Source: BRH-c25 sp012519325
GTDB lineage: Bacteria > Bacillota > Clostridia > Lutisporales > Lutisporaceae
NCBI GenBank assembly: GCA_050950645.1
Contig: JBMNHZ010000009.1
Coordinates: forward strand, 62,001 to 126,000
DNA length: 64,000 nt
Direction: 5' to 3'
Below are positions 16,167-25,383 of this stretch, piece after piece. Every line of letters starts with the position of its first letter. Position 1 is the stretch's first letter. The translations under genes were made by a program, and so were the position numbers. The notes beneath the pieces are model-generated. The model was given only the letters and a program-made list of their open reading frames with translations, ran no database searches and was not told where the DNA came from.

Positions 16167-17129
16167 ATGATTTGGGTTGGAATCTTAGGAGCGAATGGAT
16201 ATCTTGGAGAAGCGCTCTCAAAGCTGATTGCAGGACATAAGTCGGCTCAGGTAAGTACTATTGTGGATAAGCGGGATCTTCGTGAATTCGCATGCTATAC
16301 GAGAATGAGCATTGAAGAGAATACTGAATACTCAAGCATGGTAAATGCAATTAATAAGTCTGATATCATATTTAACGGGTTTTCCGGCACTATAGCAGAG
16401 TATATATATTCAAAAGCACTTTCCAATGGAAAAAGAATAATAAATGTGGGAGACCAGCAGCATACAGACGGCGGTGCATATCCAGGCTCAGTATATGGAT
16501 TGTCAGAGCTTTACAAGGATAAAATAAGGGATGCTTCCATAGCATCAAATCCAAGCAGTTATTGTACAGGCGCAATGCTGGGACTGGCACCTCTTGCTGC
16601 GAGCAATCTGGTTGATATAAATACTGCAGTTATTGAATCCAAGTCGGGGATTTCCTGCGTCAAGTGCGGTGACAAGCTTGTTTGTACAGATAAGACCGCC
16701 GGGGACGGCAGCAAGATATATAAAACGGACGGTAGGGAATATGCTGCAGAAGTGAATGAGCAAATGTTTACATTATTCGGGGAAAAATTTTTGTTTTCAT
16801 ATACATCATATATAATTCCGGAGATTAAAGGAATTGTTACGACGATAAAGGCTGAACCAAATACAGGATTCTGCGGAAATGATATTTCAGAGGCTTACAG
16901 AGATTTCTACAAGAATAATCCTTTAATTGAAGTTTGCAGTACCGGTACAACAAATGGGGCAGCCAATGGATTCGGAAAATGCTTTTGCTCCATATCGGCG
17001 TCTGCAGATGCAGATACCGGTAAGATTGCAGTAACTACAGTAATTGATGATGCTGTAAGAGGATTTGCAAGTCAAGCGATACAGACAATGAATCTTATGT
17101 ATGGCATTGATGGAAAAACAGGTTTATAA
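16167..17129 (+). CDS. Divergent ArgC-like N-acetyl-gamma-glutamyl-phosphate reductase homologue
   Basis: The 320-residue product begins with the NAD(P) fold 'VGILGANGYLGEALSKLI' and ends with the ArgC-like 'VRGFASQAIQTMNLMYGID'. The region of the catalytic cysteine, normally NPGCYPT, reads 'NPSSYCT' (around residue 131), so Cys is displaced by two positions and Gly-Cys is replaced by Ser-Ser. The downstream 'SGVSGAGR' region reads 'SKSGISCVKC'. It lies 24 bases after argH behind GGAGGGAAG and is followed by a terminator, so it belongs to the arg operon. It may be a reductase with altered chemistry, or a protein that no longer catalyses the ArgC reaction. Confidence 0.8.
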   Translation: MIWVGILGANGYLGEALSKLIAGHKSAQVSTIVDKRDLREFACYTRMSIEENTEYSSMVNAINKSDIIFNGFSGTIAEYIYSKALSNGKRIINVGDQQHTDGGAYPGSVYGLSELYKDKIRDASIASNPSSYCTGAMLGLAPLAASNLVDINTAVIESKSGISCVKCGDKLVCTDKTAGDGSKIYKTDGREYAAEVNEQMFTLFGEKFLFSYTSYIIPEIKGIVTTIKAEPNTGFCGNDISEAYRDFYKNNPLIEVCSTGTTNGAANGFGKCFCSISASADADTGKIAVTTVIDDAVRGFASQAIQTMNLMYGIDGKTGL

Positions 17130-17152
17130 CGAATCAAATAACTTTTGTTATA

Positions 17153-17190
17153 AAAATAAAGCAAGTCGATATTTGACTTGCTTTATTTTA
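17153..17190 (+). terminator. Terminator of the argG-argH-argC-like operon
   Basis: AAAATAAAGCAAGTC (17153-17167) pairs perfectly with GACTTGCTTTATTTT (17175-17189) around a seven-base loop, giving a U-rich 3' arm. Confidence 0.88.
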
Positions 17191-17204
17191 TGCATATTGT
17201 ATGC

Positions 17205-17233
17205 TTGATGTGGAGAGTGTAAACATGTATAAT
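17205..17233 (+). promoter_or_regulatory. Promoter of the Na+/Pi cotransporter gene
   Basis: TTGATG (17205-17210), a 17-base spacer, then TATAAT (17228-17233), about 40 bases before the start codon. I see no Pho-box-like direct repeats. Confidence 0.65.
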
Positions 17234-17273
17234 TATCTGGGTACTGTAATTTATCAGCCATGGAGGTGCGGTT

Positions 17274-18929
17274 TTGGATTTAAGCATGATCGTTGCACTA
17301 TTTGCCGGTTTAGGTCTTTTTCTGTATGGTATGCAAATAATGTCGGATGCATTACAAAAGTCTGCAGGAGACAGGTTAAAAAAGCTGCTTGAAATTCTCA
17401 CAACAAACAAGTTTCTTGGTGTTATTGTAGGAGCAGTCATTACTGCGATAATACAAAGCAGCAGTGCCACTACGGTAATGGTGGTCGGTCTGGTCAATGC
17501 GGGAATAATGAATCTTTCTCAGGCGGTAGGGGTAATAATGGGAGCTAACATAGGCACTACAATGACCGCACAGATAATTGCCTTTAAGTTTGAAAACATT
17601 GTACCATATGCCATTATTATCGGAACACCAATTGCATTATTCTCAAGAAAAAAGTCCCATAAGCAGCTGGGAGAGTTAATTATGGGATTCGGTATACTGT
17701 TCATGGGCATGAATATGATGAGTAATGCCATGAAACCCTTAAAGGAAATACCGGAATTTACGCAATTCATGATAGGCCTGCAGCATAACCCGCTTTTAGG
17801 TGTGCTTGCCGGGTTACTACTAACTGTAATTGTGCAGAGCAGCAGCGCAACTATTGGTATACTACAAGCTTTGGCAATGCAGGGGCTGGTTCCAATAAAT
17901 ACAGCATTGCCAATACTGTTTGGTGATAATATCGGGACATGTGCTACCGCTCTTATTGCCAGTATAGGTACAAGTCTGACAGCTAAAAGGGCGGCGATAC
18001 TCCATATTACAATCAAGATCATAGGTACTATAATATTTTTAATCATATTGCAGCCTGTAACCTCACTTGTAGCATTAACTGCTTCAGAGCCCGCAAGACA
18101 AATTGCCAATGCACATACCCTCTTTAATATTACAAATACAGTGATTTTGCTGCCGTTTACCTCAATGCTTATATCATTTGCAAATAAGGTTATACCAGGA
18201 GAGGATACATATGATAAATTTGCTTTAAAGTATCTGGACAAAAGAATACTGGAGACTCCATCAATAGCTTTGGGTCAGATTGTAAAGGAAATACTGAGGA
18301 TGGGAGATATAGCAAAATGCAATGTGCAGAAAGGTATGGATGCCATTATCAAAGGTGATGAAAAACTGATAGATGAAATTTATAATAATGAAACTGTCAT
18401 TAATGAATTGGAAAAACGGATAGGCGAGTTCCTACAAGCGGTATTGCAATCTGCAATTGGAGTAGAACAGCAGAAAAAAGCAGGAATGCTTTTTAATACG
18501 ATACATGACATGGAAAGGATTGGCGATCATGCGGAGAACCTGGCTGAAATAGCTCAATATAAGCTAGATAACAAGGTTTTGTTTACCAACTATGCAGTTG
18601 ATGAATTGAAGGAAGTCTTTGATAGTGTTGATATGGCAATGGAAAGTGCTTTTCTGGCTTTGAGCACTGAGAATACTGCTTATGTCGAAGCAGTGGATGC
18701 TTATGAGAGAAAGGTTGATGAACTTACGGATTCGTTCAGGGCAAGTCATATTAACCGACTGAACAAGGGTGAATGTAATATAAATGCAGGAGTATTGTTT
18801 CTGGAGATATTGAGCAATCTTGAAAGGATCAGCGATCACTGCGTGAATGTTGCAGATGTTATCAGAGTTGTTGACCATTCGAAGCTAAAGCTTGACAGAA
18901 TGAGTGAAATATCTCCTGAGAAATGTTAA
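17274..18929 (+). CDS. Na+/phosphate cotransporter with C-terminal PhoU domain
   Basis: The 551-residue membrane protein contains the two inverted Na/Pi-cotransporter repeats, each marked by a QSSSAT motif ('IIQSSSATTVMVVGL' near residue 62 and 'VQSSSATIGIL' near 187), with about eight membrane helices. A PhoU-like helical domain follows (about 345-540), seen in 'MLFNTIHDMERIGDHAENLAE' and 'LERISDHCVNVADV'. This is the NptA/YjbB type that moves phosphate with sodium. Start is a TTG (17274) behind TGGAGGTGC. It is monocistronic, with its own promoter and terminator. Confidence 0.92.
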   Translation: MDLSMIVALFAGLGLFLYGMQIMSDALQKSAGDRLKKLLEILTTNKFLGVIVGAVITAIIQSSSATTVMVVGLVNAGIMNLSQAVGVIMGANIGTTMTAQIIAFKFENIVPYAIIIGTPIALFSRKKSHKQLGELIMGFGILFMGMNMMSNAMKPLKEIPEFTQFMIGLQHNPLLGVLAGLLLTVIVQSSSATIGILQALAMQGLVPINTALPILFGDNIGTCATALIASIGTSLTAKRAAILHITIKIIGTIIFLIILQPVTSLVALTASEPARQIANAHTLFNITNTVILLPFTSMLISFANKVIPGEDTYDKFALKYLDKRILETPSIALGQIVKEILRMGDIAKCNVQKGMDAIIKGDEKLIDEIYNNETVINELEKRIGEFLQAVLQSAIGVEQQKKAGMLFNTIHDMERIGDHAENLAEIAQYKLDNKVLFTNYAVDELKEVFDSVDMAMESAFLALSTENTAYVEAVDAYERKVDELTDSFRASHINRLNKGECNINAGVLFLEILSNLERISDHCVNVADVIRVVDHSKLKLDRMSEISPEKC

Positions 18930-18952
18930 TACAAATGAATATTTGCCTGTGA

Positions 18953-19008
18953 AACAACAGCAATCATGTGCAAGTGCGTTCGGCATGTATATGATTGCTG
19001 TTGTTTGT
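18953..19008 (+). terminator. Terminator after the Na+/Pi cotransporter
   Basis: AACAACAGCAATCAT (18953-18967) pairs with ATGATTGCTGTTGTT (18991-19005) around a loop of about 23 bases, followed by TGTT. Confidence 0.75.
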
Positions 19009-19357
19009 TAAAGTAATGCAGTTTTCATTGCATATGAATTTATGAAAATGTTTGGCATGAAACCTGTGAACAAGGATGAACTTTTTCCTGAAAGATTTCG
19101 TCATATTACAATATAACGTCAAAATTGTAATATTACATATCGGTTACGTTGCTGAAAGTATAAGGATAGTCTGGTAAAATAGGCATATAAAGATAGGTAA
19201 CTCTTTTCAGTATAACTGAATATCCGGCTGCTGCAGAGGTTTTTGAAGAAACAGAAATATGAATGATAAAGGATGAGGACTTGGAATAAGCTGGAAAGGA
19301 TTAAGAAATCGCCTAAATAAAAAGCAATAACAATTAATAGTAAATGAGGTAATAATT
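19009..19357. promoter_or_regulatory. Intergenic region with nested palindromes upstream of the glycosidase gene
   Basis: There is no gene in these 349 bases. TATTACAAT (19104-19112) is the inverted repeat of ATTGTAATA (19124-19132), and the latter overlaps the perfect 12-base palindrome TGTAATATTACA (19127-19138). These look like a protein-binding operator about 220 bases before the start codon. I could not place a convincing sigma-A promoter with normal spacing. Confidence 0.35.
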
Positions 19358-21817
19358 ATGAAAAGGATCAATTGGAAAAGCAAACTTTTAACAAAGGTGC
19401 TGGTTGTACTACTTATAGCATCTATGACATTCCCGGGAGCGGTTTATGCCCTGGAAGCAGTCAAATTGGTAGAATACGGACAGCATATAGGTCCTGATAC
19501 ATATTACAGAAATATGAATTATATTACCCCTAACGGCAAATTTATGGTCAACATGATAGAGAGCAGGCTTGACTCTGAATTTATTAAGGTCGAAGCTGCC
19601 GACAGCGGAAGCAGTTTAACCAATAAGCCTGTGTCTTATCAGGCTTTGCAGAAAACTGATGCGAACAGAAGAGTAATAGGTGCTGTTAACGGCGACTTTT
19701 TTGACATGACAACAATTAAGGGGCTTACTTATGGAACCAGCATAATTGGGGGAGAGATTAAGACTGCTGTAAAGACTTCAACGGTATTGGGGGTTACGGA
19801 TAAAGGAGACTGCTTCATAGACACATTGAATATGGAAGGGGCTGCAGCATACAAATACATACAGTATCCGGTAAGTTCAGTAAATAGGCTCAGATGGGCA
19901 GAACAGACCGTGATTTATACTCCCTTCTTCGGAAAAACGACAGTAAATACTGTTGCCGGGACTGATATTGTAGTAAGAGGTGTTGACCTGCCTTTGAAAG
20001 CAGGAAAGGTATATACAGGCAAAATAGAGAAGATAATTCCAAATTCAAAGATTACGGAAATACCTGCAGACGGGGTGGTTGTTTCCATGCCTGCCAAAGC
20101 TTTCAAACAGCTTTCCGGAGTTCCTTTCGGTGCTGAGTTTAGCTTCTATGTCAATTTTGACAAGAAGGGTTTGGACTTTGCGGTATCAGGGGACCCCAGG
20201 CTTCTTGAAGGAGGGCAGATCTCTGCAAAGATAAAGGAAAGAGAAGATGCCTTGAAAAGACATCCGAGAACTGCAGTCGGGATTAAGGATAATAAGATTT
20301 ACATGGTTACAGTTGACGGAAGACAGCCCGGATACAGCGACGGCATGACTCTATATGAGATGGCGGAGTTCTTAATAAGCCAAGGGGTAGAAGATGCGAT
20401 AAATTTTGATGGCGGCGGATCAACAACTATGACCGTAAGAAAACAGGGAGACGCTGTTGCAAGGCTGGTAAACAACCCTTCCGACGGAAGAGAAAGATAT
20501 GTAGGGAACTCAGTACAACTTATATCAGAAGCACCTTTATCAGAACCTGTAATGCTAAGATTCAACGATACCAGCGTAAAGGTGTATAAGAACAGCACCT
20601 TTAAGCCATCCTTTTATGCATTGGACAAGTATTATAATCTTGTACCTTCCGAAGCCGGCAAGGTAAAGTTCGGAGTTGATGTGAAGACATCAAAAATTTC
20701 GGCAGACGGCACATATTACTCCGGCAGCCAGGCAGCTAAAGGATATATATATGCAGCATGCGGAGATACACAAAGTAGAATGTCTGTTGAAATTGTGGAC
20801 AAGATAGGTTCTCTGTCAGTTGCTAATGATTTTGTACTTCTTGATGTGGGGGAAAAGGTGCAGTTACAAATCGAAGCCTTTGATGAGAACGGTGAAAAAA
20901 TAATAATAAGTCCCTCTGCTGTAAAATGGACAGTTGAAGGTGGAATTGGAACGGCGGATGCAAATGGAGTTTTCACGGCAGGAAAAAACGGACATGGTAA
21001 AATAACGGCATCTGCAGGATCCGTTACAGCAGCTGTTGGGGCAAAAGTCGGCAAGGAACCTGTAATTGTTGCTGACTTTGGAACACTTGATAATGTGGAA
21101 GCAAAATTCATAAGAAGTAAGGCCTCTGTGAGACAGAATCAAAAAGGGGAACCAGTAAGGATAGGGAAGATTTCCTTAAGACTTGATTATGACTTTGAAA
21201 ATACTACAGGCACATCAGCTGCATATGTAACCTTTAAGAAGCCGATAAAGATAATTGGCAAGCCTATTGAGCTAGGCGTATGGGTATATGGTGATGGTAG
21301 CGGCCACTGGCTTAGAGGCAGCTATATAAACTCCGCGGGAGAGAAAAAGGTATTTAACCTTACCAAATCAGGGGGACTTGATTGGAAGGGCTGGAAGTAT
21401 GTATATACTGAACTTCCGGAAAATGAAAAGTATCCTATATCCCTTGAACAGATATATATGGCTGAGACAGCACAGGATAACAAGAACTCAGGAAGCATAT
21501 ATTTTGATGATGTAATGGCAATATACAAGCTGGATAAGGATTATTACGACCCTGTGATAGTATCGGTACTTCCCGGCCAGTCTCAGGAGATCGGGGTTAT
21601 TGCAGCGGATAGGGGTTATGGCATAGATCCGGCTTCCATAAAGATGTACATCAACGATACTGCCGTAAAAGCGAATTTTGAGCCCGAAACAGGCAAGATA
21701 AGCTTCATTCCAGAAAAGCCGCTGAAAAAAGGTGAATATAAAGTGAGAATCACATTGAAGGATAAGATAGGGCATTCTCTGAATCCGGAATATGTTTATA
21801 CCTTCACAGTCAAATAA
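19358..21817 (+). CDS. Secreted phosphodiester glycosidase (NAGPA domain) with Ig-like and C-terminal modules
   Basis: The 819-residue product has a signal peptide (about 1-32, ending 'AVYALEA'). A NAGPA/DUF2233 domain (about 50-390) shows 'AVNGDFFDM', 'RTAVGIKDNKIYMVTVDGR' and the terminal 'INFDGGGSTTM'. A bacterial Ig-like (Big) domain follows (about 480-560), then a probable carbohydrate-binding beta-sandwich (about 570-720, 'GVWVYGDGSGHWLRG') and a final Ig-like module. The NAGPA family removes sugars linked through phosphodiester bonds, and in Firmicutes such enzymes are thought to act on teichoic acids or exopolysaccharide. Start ATG 19358 is preceded by AATGAGGTAAT. There is no SLH or LPXTG anchor. 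Confidence 0.88.
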   Translation: MKRINWKSKLLTKVLVVLLIASMTFPGAVYALEAVKLVEYGQHIGPDTYYRNMNYITPNGKFMVNMIESRLDSEFIKVEAADSGSSLTNKPVSYQALQKTDANRRVIGAVNGDFFDMTTIKGLTYGTSIIGGEIKTAVKTSTVLGVTDKGDCFIDTLNMEGAAAYKYIQYPVSSVNRLRWAEQTVIYTPFFGKTTVNTVAGTDIVVRGVDLPLKAGKVYTGKIEKIIPNSKITEIPADGVVVSMPAKAFKQLSGVPFGAEFSFYVNFDKKGLDFAVSGDPRLLEGGQISAKIKEREDALKRHPRTAVGIKDNKIYMVTVDGRQPGYSDGMTLYEMAEFLISQGVEDAINFDGGGSTTMTVRKQGDAVARLVNNPSDGRERYVGNSVQLISEAPLSEPVMLRFNDTSVKVYKNSTFKPSFYALDKYYNLVPSEAGKVKFGVDVKTSKISADGTYYSGSQAAKGYIYAACGDTQSRMSVEIVDKIGSLSVANDFVLLDVGEKVQLQIEAFDENGEKIIISPSAVKWTVEGGIGTADANGVFTAGKNGHGKITASAGSVTAAVGAKVGKEPVIVADFGTLDNVEAKFIRSKASVRQNQKGEPVRIGKISLRLDYDFENTTGTSAAYVTFKKPIKIIGKPIELGVWVYGDGSGHWLRGSYINSAGEKKVFNLTKSGGLDWKGWKYVYTELPENEKYPISLEQIYMAETAQDNKNSGSIYFDDVMAIYKLDKDYYDPVIVSVLPGQSQEIGVIAADRGYGIDPASIKMYINDTAVKANFEPETGKISFIPEKPLKKGEYKVRITLKDKIGHSLNPEYVYTFTVK

Positions 21818-21853
21818 AAAATACAACGCAGTTATCAGTTTGCAGTCATACTC

Positions 21854-22071
21854 AAAGGGCACTAACCTTGTATATCGACTCGCACGGTATTAGCTTTGGA
21901 CAGAATCAGAGCTTGATACTTGTAAAATCCTGACGCACATAAACCCAACCTCCTGTTGGTATGTGCTGGATTTACCTCACGAAAATCCCACGGATTTTAC
22001 TGCGTATCTTCTCTCGATTCTGTTACCCAAAGCCAATAAGTGCTCGCTATTATACAAGGTTAGTGTCCTTT
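21854..22071. repeat. 218-bp imperfect palindrome (MITE-like or structured RNA)
   Basis: The left arm starts AAAGGGCACTAACCTTGTAT (21854) and the right arm ends with its near-perfect complement ATACAAGGTTAGTGTCCTTT (22071). Pairing continues inwards through TAGCTTTGG/CCAAAGCCAA, ACAGAATC/GATTCTGT and GTAAAATCC/GGATTTTAC to GCACATA/TATGTGC. The whole intergenic block can thus fold as one long hairpin with internal loops. It has no coding potential of its own and separates the glycosidase gene from convergent trmB. It may be a miniature transposable element or a large RNA structure at both 3' ends. Confidence 0.7.
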
Positions 22072-22129
22072 ATGAATTATGCTGCATAAGAGAATTGTGT
22101 CTCATTTTTCTTATGTTGCAGCATAGTTT

Positions 22130-22786
22130 CTATCTCTTTACCGCTTCAAGTCGGTTTATCTTAATGCCCTTCTTAATGAACTTCTCTTCATATTCTGTGG
22201 TGATATTCCCGGGATAATCCTCATTGTGAAGGTCGTAAGTCAGATCAAGTATTTCAAAGCCGGAGGCCTTGAATTCATTTATAGAAAAATCAAAAAGCTC
22301 TCTGCTGTCAGTCTTGAATTCTATTCTTCCCCCATTCTTCAAGAGGGCTTTGTACTTTTCGAGAAAGATCCTGTGAGTCAGCCTTCGTTTGGAGTGCCTT
22401 ACTTTTGGCCAGGGATCGCAGAAGTTTATATAGAAAGTATCCACTTCGGAATTCTCAAAGATATCTTCAATATTCAAAATGTTATATAGGATCAGAATCA
22501 CATTCTGAAGCTCCTTTTCAAGCACTTTATTTAGAGCCGAGAGAATTATCTCATATCGGAGGTCTATTCCGATGAAGTTTATTTTCCTGGCAAGCAGTCC
22601 TTTTGTTGATATGAATTTTCCTTTTCCCATACCTAGCTCTACATGTATTGGTGCATCCGGATTGTTGCCGTTTTTCTTTGCGAAATATTCATTCCATTTG
22701 CCCTTGTATTCTCCTGGACTGAATATGACGATTTCACCATATTGCTTTATTTTATCAAGGGCTTTAGGATTATTCCTTATTCTCAT
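22130..22786 (-). CDS. trmB: tRNA (guanine-N7-)-methyltransferase
   Basis: The 218-residue SAM-dependent enzyme makes m7G46 in tRNA variable loops. 'MRIRNNPKA' is the usual N-terminus, followed by 'VELGMGKGKFI' (SAM motif I), 'FIGIDLRYEII' and the family signature 'NFCDPWPKVRHSKRRLTH'. The frame is open to a GTG at 22798, but ATG 22786 behind AGGTGAGA gives the conventional N-terminus. It stands alone, convergent with the glycosidase gene. Confidence 0.95.
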   Translation of the reverse strand: MRIRNNPKALDKIKQYGEIVIFSPGEYKGKWNEYFAKKNGNNPDAPIHVELGMGKGKFISTKGLLARKINFIGIDLRYEIILSALNKVLEKELQNVILILYNILNIEDIFENSEVDTFYINFCDPWPKVRHSKRRLTHRIFLEKYKALLKNGGRIEFKTDSRELFDFSINEFKASGFEILDLTYDLHNEDYPGNITTEYEEKFIKKGIKINRLEAVKR

Positions 22787-22967
22787 ATGTCTTCTCACCT
22801 GCCTGGAGTAGTTATATTACAATTATTATTCATGATTGATTTATTGTCAACGATATAATTCGACAATAATTTCCAGATAAGAATAAATATTAAAAATATT
22901 ACAAAAATTAATAGACAAAGGCATTTCAGTATGTTAATTTAAATATAATATAGGAGGAGGTGTTATA

Positions 22968-24206
22968 GTGAAAAAAATGCAATTATCCACTAAAATCCTG
23001 ATTGGCCTTGCTGCAGGTATACTTGCAGGGATTTTGCTCCAAGGTTCTCCTGATGTGGCCAATGTCTGGATTAAACCCTTTGGCACCTTGTTTTTAAATC
23101 TCATCAAAATGATAATTGTACCTTTGGTACTCGCATCCCTGATAGTCGGAACCTGTGGATTGGGGGATGTAAAGAAGCTGGGAAGGATCGGTGGAAAAAC
23201 CATTGCCTACTACCTGTTAACTACTGCATTTGCAGTAATACTGGGACTCATTCTGGCTAATATTTTCAATGTAGGCGCAGGCTATGTGCTTCCATCAGAT
23301 GTAAAAGCGGCAGAAGCCAGTAAAATACCGAGCGTAGTTGATACACTTCTTAATATTATACCTACTAATCCTATAAAAGCAGCCGCAGACGGCAATATGC
23401 TCCAGATAATCGCGTTTGCTCTGATACTGGGCAGCGGCGTAATAGCTCTAGGAGACAAAGGAAAACCGCTCTTTGACTTTTTTGATTCACTGGCGGAAGC
23501 ATCATATAAGATAACCGGAGGTATTATGAACTTTGCCCCATACGCTGTATTTGCTCTTATTACTCCAGTTGTTGCGGCAAACGGGCCTAAAGTCCTGCTG
23601 CCCCTTTTGAGTGTAATTGTTGCTGTATACATAGGCTGCATACTTCACGCTGCTTTGGTGTATTCAAGCACTCTTGCAATATTTGCAAAGTTCAATCCTA
23701 TGAAGTTCTTTAAGGGGATATTCCCTGCACAGGCTATTGCATTCACTACCTGCAGCAGCAGCGCAACCCTTCCGGTTAATATGAAGTGTACCGAGGAAAA
23801 TCTCGGTGTTCCCAAGAGCATAAGCAGCTTTATATTACCCTTGGGCGCAACTATAAATATGGACGGAACAGCTCTGTACCAAGGCATATGCGCACTGTTT
23901 ATTGCCAATGTATATGGTTTGGAGCTTACTATAGCCCAGCAGGCTACTATCGTATTGACCGCTACCCTTGCTTCCATAGGAACTGCAGGAGTACCCGGAG
24001 CCGGTCTCATAATGCTTACAATGGTGTTGCAGACTGTTGGGCTGCCTCTTGAAGGCCTGGCACTGGTAGCGGGAATTGACCGAATATTGGATATGGCAAG
24101 GACTACAGTTAACATAACAGGAGACTCGGCTTGTGCAATTATTATAGCAGCATCTGAAAACGAGCTGGACAGAGACTGCCAGATAAAACACACTTATTCG
24201 GCATAA
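22968..24206 (+). CDS. Na+- or H+-coupled dicarboxylate/glutamate symporter (DAACS family)
   Basis: The 412-residue GltP/GltT-type protein has eight helices and two re-entrant loops. The first loop serine motif is in 'TTCSSSATLPVNMKC' and the second conserved stretch is 'LGATINMDGTALYQG', followed by 'AGVPGAGLIMLTMVL' and 'DRILDMARTTVNITGDSACA', where Asp and Asn bind substrate and cation. It imports glutamate, aspartate or C4-dicarboxylates; sequence alone does not say which. Start GTG 22968 is behind TAGGAGGAGG. It is monocistronic with a terminator. Confidence 0.92.
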   Translation: MKKMQLSTKILIGLAAGILAGILLQGSPDVANVWIKPFGTLFLNLIKMIIVPLVLASLIVGTCGLGDVKKLGRIGGKTIAYYLLTTAFAVILGLILANIFNVGAGYVLPSDVKAAEASKIPSVVDTLLNIIPTNPIKAAADGNMLQIIAFALILGSGVIALGDKGKPLFDFFDSLAEASYKITGGIMNFAPYAVFALITPVVAANGPKVLLPLLSVIVAVYIGCILHAALVYSSTLAIFAKFNPMKFFKGIFPAQAIAFTTCSSSATLPVNMKCTEENLGVPKSISSFILPLGATINMDGTALYQGICALFIANVYGLELTIAQQATIVLTATLASIGTAGVPGAGLIMLTMVLQTVGLPLEGLALVAGIDRILDMARTTVNITGDSACAIIIAASENELDRDCQIKHTYSA

Positions 24207-24209
24207 ACC

Positions 24210-24239
24210 AAAAAAGCGGCGAAAAAAGCCGCTTTTTTC
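24210..24239. terminator. Bidirectional terminator
   Basis: AAAAAAGCGGC (24210-24220) pairs with GCCGCTTTTTT (24228-24238) around GAAAAAA. It serves the symporter on the plus strand and the CAP lipoprotein on the minus strand. Confidence 0.9.
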
Positions 24240-24253
24240 AAATCTGTTTCTCA

Positions 24254-25189
24254 TTATCTTCCTATGAACAACTGGGTATAGATATAGCTCCCATTGCCCT
24301 TGGAAGCTATTCCAATGCCTAATTCGGTGAAGTTGGGATTCAGTATGTTTTTCCTGTGGCCTTCCGAGTTCATCCAAGCCTTGAAGGCTGCTTCGGCGGA
24401 CTGGTTCATGGCAATATTTTCCCCAGCGTACATATAGTTTACATTATTAGACTTAAGCATATCAAAAGGTGAGCCATAAGTCGGGGACTGATGACTAAAG
24501 TAATTATTGTTTACCATGTCCTGTGACTTCATTCTTGCCAGTCTTGTGCATTCACTGCTTGCACTGAGGGCTTCTGCACCGGCTTTTGCTCTTTCGGCAT
24601 TAACAAGCTGCAGTATTCGTGATTCATCGGAACTCATAGCACCTGATCCCGCTGCTGCACCTCCGCCTGCAGCGCCTGCTCCGGTTCTGCCCACACCACC
24701 TTCTTTTGCAGTGCTTTGATTAGAGATAGGAGTAACAGCCCCGGAACCTACAGTGTCAGTACCCGTAGAAGCACCATAAGGCCTTGCGCTTGTCGACGGT
24801 ATACATCCGATTTTGCCGCTGTCGGGTATCTTTACTACATACCAGCCGTCAAGCTTTCCAAGAGCTCTGATTTTTTGTCCTGACTTTAAAGTGCCGATGG
24901 AAGGGAATTTTGTCCCAGCTCCTGCTCTTACATTCAAATTATTTGAATTGGTTGTTATATAGCTGAAGTCTACTACTTCATAAGTAGCAGATATTCTATT
25001 GCCGTCGGCATTATTGCCTGCCCTACCGACTACATTGTTCGGTATGGCAGGTGCATTAGGTGCGGCCATGTTATTAGTATTGGGGTCGGTTTCCATATAT
25101 CTTCTTGCCGGATCATAGGTACATCCGCCAAGAGCGGAAATAAGTAGAATAAATATCGCTGCTGATAGTAGGATTCTGCTTTTTTTCAT
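24254..25189 (-). CDS. Lipoprotein with SH3b and CAP/SCP domains
   Basis: The 311-residue product has a lipoprotein signal with the lipobox 'ALGGC' (Cys near residue 23). An SH3b domain follows (about 78-140, 'LNVRAGAGTKFPSIGTL', 'GWYVVKI'), then a Gly/Ala-rich linker. A C-terminal CAP domain (about 185-311) has 'ILQLVNAERAKAGAEAL', 'SHQSPTYGSPFDML', 'AGENIAMN' and 'EGHRKNILNPNFTELGIGI'. CAP proteins of this YkwD type are secreted wall-associated proteins with unsettled activity, often in spore formers; SH3b points to peptidoglycan binding. Start ATG behind TTAGGAGGGAAA. Confidence 0.92.
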   Translation of the reverse strand: MKKSRILLSAAIFILLISALGGCTYDPARRYMETDPNTNNMAAPNAPAIPNNVVGRAGNNADGNRISATYEVVDFSYITTNSNNLNVRAGAGTKFPSIGTLKSGQKIRALGKLDGWYVVKIPDSGKIGCIPSTSARPYGASTGTDTVGSGAVTPISNQSTAKEGGVGRTGAGAAGGGAAAGSGAMSSDESRILQLVNAERAKAGAEALSASSECTRLARMKSQDMVNNNYFSHQSPTYGSPFDMLKSNNVNYMYAGENIAMNQSAEAAFKAWMNSEGHRKNILNPNFTELGIGIASKGNGSYIYTQLFIGR

Positions 25190-25383
25190 AACTAATTTCC
25201 CTCCTAAGATGAATTTGAATATAATTTATCCTTCCACATATATTTTGGCATCAAACGCAATAAAATATTGACTCTGATTCTGCCAAATTTTTCGTTAATA
25301 CAAAAATGAAGGAAGAATGTAGGATAATGTAGAATCAACTATATTACACAAATTATTTAGCAAATTATGCAGGAGGAAAAAAA

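Noticed and set aside
17201..17392. 63-codon frame overlapping the Na+/Pi cotransporter start
   Set aside because: It contains the promoter and overlaps the transporter in another frame; the residues look random.
21963..22217. 84-codon plus-strand frame
   Set aside because: It crosses the right arm of the 218-bp palindrome and the antisense of trmB; there is no ribosome site or recognisable protein.
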